DNA of 14,241 nt from an uncultured Eubacteriales bacterium. Its GTDB lineage: Bacteria > Bacillota > Clostridia > Oscillospirales > Acutalibacteraceae. The notes below the pieces were generated by a model. The model had not been told where the DNA came from, did no database searches, and saw only the letters and a program-made list of their open reading frames with translations. The translations under genes and the position numbers were made by a program. Position 1 is the stretch's first letter, and every line of letters starts with the position of its first letter. Positions 12,886 to 14,241 of this stretch are shown here, piece after piece. Location of the stretch: positions 1-14,241 of the forward strand of contig CAKVDR010000012.1 of NCBI GenBank assembly GCA_934726435.1, in the 5' to 3' direction.

Positions 12886-13588
12886 TAGCGACAAGGTCAT
12901 AACCCTTCTCACCCGCGAAGAGGGCGTGATCACTGCGATTGCTAAACGCTCAAAAACCATAAGAAATAGGCTTGGCGGAATGGTTCAGCTTTTTGCCTAT
13001 GGGACTTTTACGCTTTTTTCTGCACGAAATGGTTATTTGCTGGATGGATGTGAAATAAAAGAGGTATTTTTTGAGCTTCGAAATGATTTGGAGGCTTTGT
13101 CTTTAGCACAGTATTTTTGCGAGCTTTCTTTGGCGCTTAGGCCTGAGGTTGAAGTTTCGGGCGAGCTTTTGCGCGTTCTTTTGAATTCTATTTTCTATCT
13201 TTCGAAGAATAAAATGAATCAGCTCGTTGTGAAAAGTATTTTTGAACTTCGGGTTTGCTCGCTTTGTGGATATATGCCTCAGCTTGTTTCTTGCGATAAA
13301 TGTGGGAGCTATGAAGCTGAAAATATGAGATTTCTTATTGAAAAAGGGAAGATTTTTTGCCATGGATGCTCTCGTGAAAGCGATTTCGGGGTTGATATCT
13401 CGCCCTCGATGCTGGCTGCGCTTAGATATATTGTTTATTGTCCGGTTGAGAAGCTTTTTAGTTTTTCGATTTCTGATGAAACCGCTGAAAAGCTTGAAAA
13501 AATAACGGATAAATACATTGCCGTGCACACCGAGGGCAGTTTTAGACCGCTTGAATTTTACAAAAAGCTTAAAAATTTTAAAGTTTAA
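12836..13588 (+). CDS. recO: DNA repair protein RecO
   Basis: RecO helps load RecA on SSB-coated single-stranded DNA and anneals strands, acting with RecR in gap repair. The 250-residue protein is near the Bacillus length of 255. The N-terminal OB fold begins MKLDVTGIIVKEKDLSDSDK, the standard family start, and continues with TLLTREEGVITAIAKRSK. The helical C-terminal part holds a zinc site with C141, C144, C153 and C156 (CSLC and CDKC) and further cysteines at 175 and 178. The start ATG 12836 is fixed by GAGGAA at 12824-12829, 6 bases upstream. In-frame ATG 12779 would add 19 residues without family support. It overlaps the yqzL-like gene by 50 bases and its stop overlaps that of the convergent feoB. 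Confidence 0.95.
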   Translation: MKLDVTGIIVKEKDLSDSDKVITLLTREEGVITAIAKRSKTIRNRLGGMVQLFAYGTFTLFSARNGYLLDGCEIKEVFFELRNDLEALSLAQYFCELSLALRPEVEVSGELLRVLLNSIFYLSKNKMNQLVVKSIFELRVCSLCGYMPQLVSCDKCGSYEAENMRFLIEKGKIFCHGCSRESDFGVDISPSMLAALRYIVYCPVEKLFSFSISDETAEKLEKITDKYIAVHTEGSFRPLEFYKKLKNFKV

Positions 13589-14241
13589 ACCGGAAATAAT
13601 TTAAGAATATTTGAAACTATAAAGCACACAAGGATTCCCGTCACTGTCGGAATTACAAATGATAGGGCGGTCCATTTGAAGCTTTTGGTTTCTTTTTTTA
13701 TCGTCCAAAGTGTGGTTCCGCAAGGGAAATGAAGCAACGAAAAAAGCATGACGCAAATTCCTGTGATGTAAGTCCAGCCGTGCGAAACCAGCAAGTTGTG
13801 AAGTTCGGCAGGATTTTGAATTTCAAGAATTGTTTCCGTGCACATGTAGCTCATGATTATTATCGGGAAGACGATTTCATTCGCCGGGAAACCCAGAATA
13901 AAAGCCATTAAAATTACTCCGTCAAGGCCAAGCATCCTTGCAAAAGGGTCTAAAAAGTTTGAGCAGTGCATTAAAAGGCTGAGCTCTCCGATTTTCACAT
14001 TTGCCATAATCCAAATTATGAGCCCTGCAGGTGCAGCAACGGCAACGGCTCTGCCGAGAATGAATATTGTTCGATCGAAAAGTGAGCGGATTAAAATTTT
14101 GCCGATTTGAGGTTTTCTGTATGGCGGGAGCTCCAAAATGAATGATGAACCAAGGCCTTTTAGAAGCGTTTTTGATAATATTTTTGACATTATAAAGCTG
14201 ATGACCACGCCGAAAATTATGACTCCCGTGAGAATTAAAGT
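13585..14241 (-). CDS. feoB: Ferrous iron transporter FeoB, C-terminal part, cut by window end
   Basis: FeoB is the membrane permease for Fe2+ uptake, with an N-terminal GTPase domain that would lie beyond the window. About 218 residues of the C-terminal membrane part are seen. The frame remains open through 14241, so the GTG at 14208 is internal. The diagnostic segment ELPPYRKPQIGKILIRSLFD marks the link to the second gate domain. GFPANEIVFPIIIMSY and HFPCGTTLWTIKKETKSFKW follow, the latter matching the Y/F-x-P-C-x-x-T-L-x-x-I-K-K-E block of FeoB. Five or so membrane segments are evident. The gene converges on recO, with the stops overlapping at 13585-13588, and there is no space for a separate terminator. 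Whether feoA genes precede it cannot be seen. Confidence 0.88.
   Translation of the reverse strand, partial: TLILTGVIIFGVVISFIMSKILSKTLLKGLGSSFILELPPYRKPQIGKILIRSLFDRTIFILGRAVAVAAPAGLIIWIMANVKIGELSLLMHCSNFLDPFARMLGLDGVILMAFILGFPANEIVFPIIIMSYMCTETILEIQNPAELHNLLVSHGWTYITGICVMLFSLLHFPCGTTLWTIKKETKSFKWTALSFVIPTVTGILVCFIVSNILKLFPV

Overview
This window is a stretch of chromosome from an AT-rich, endospore-forming, Gram-positive anaerobe, most likely a Clostridia member of the Oscillospiraceae/Ruminococcaceae type. The evidence is the dgt-dnaG-rpoD order, the Prp-processed form of ribosomal protein L27, the sporulation genes yqfC, yqfD and ylbJ/spoVV, AGGAGG-type ribosome binding sites, several TTG/GTG starts and Firmicutes-type promoters. 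The species assignment is inference. I see no insertion sequence, prophage, CRISPR array, tRNA or rRNA.

Layout. (1) 1-3181: the end of a dGTPase gene, then dnaG (primase) and rpoD (primary sigma factor), the classical macromolecular-synthesis neighbourhood. (2) 3187-5987: a promoter only 5 bases after the rpoD stop and a structured leader precede rplU-prp-rpmA. A terminator follows, then obgE and mrnC. All five products act on the large ribosomal subunit or 23S rRNA. (3) 5988-6474: two short reading frames (40 and 59 codons), each with a good ribosome binding site and preceded by a plausible promoter. I do not recognise either product. (4) 6475-8733, minus strand: ylbJ/spoVV (spore membrane transporter) followed by a P-loop ATPase with an internal duplication whose second nucleotide-binding loop has decayed. 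A sigma-E-like promoter lies upstream. (5) 8842-10337: yqfC and yqfD, sporulation genes divergent from ylbJ. (6) 10420-13588: a consensus sigma-A promoter and a 160-base leader containing a terminator-like palindrome, then ybeY, dgkA, era, a yqzL-like gene and recO. This matches the conserved Firmicutes yqfC-recO cluster, but phoH, the pgpH-type gene and cdd are absent. (7) 13585-14241, minus strand: the C-terminal part of feoB, convergent with recO and sharing its stop-codon bases.

How the genes work together: L21, L27, Prp, Obg and Mini-III serve 50S/23S maturation, while YbeY and Era serve 30S/16S maturation. DnaG, RecO and the dGTPase serve DNA replication, repair and nucleotide pools, and YlbJ, YqfC and YqfD serve spore formation. 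DgkA recycles lipid carriers and FeoB imports iron. The least explained parts are the two small reading frames, the degenerate tandem ATPase and the ybeY leader. Several annotated starts here are delicate because the ribosome binding site itself contains an in-frame GTG or ATG; I moved the starts of the ATPase, yqfD and ybeY, and also those of era and recO, for reasons given in each entry.
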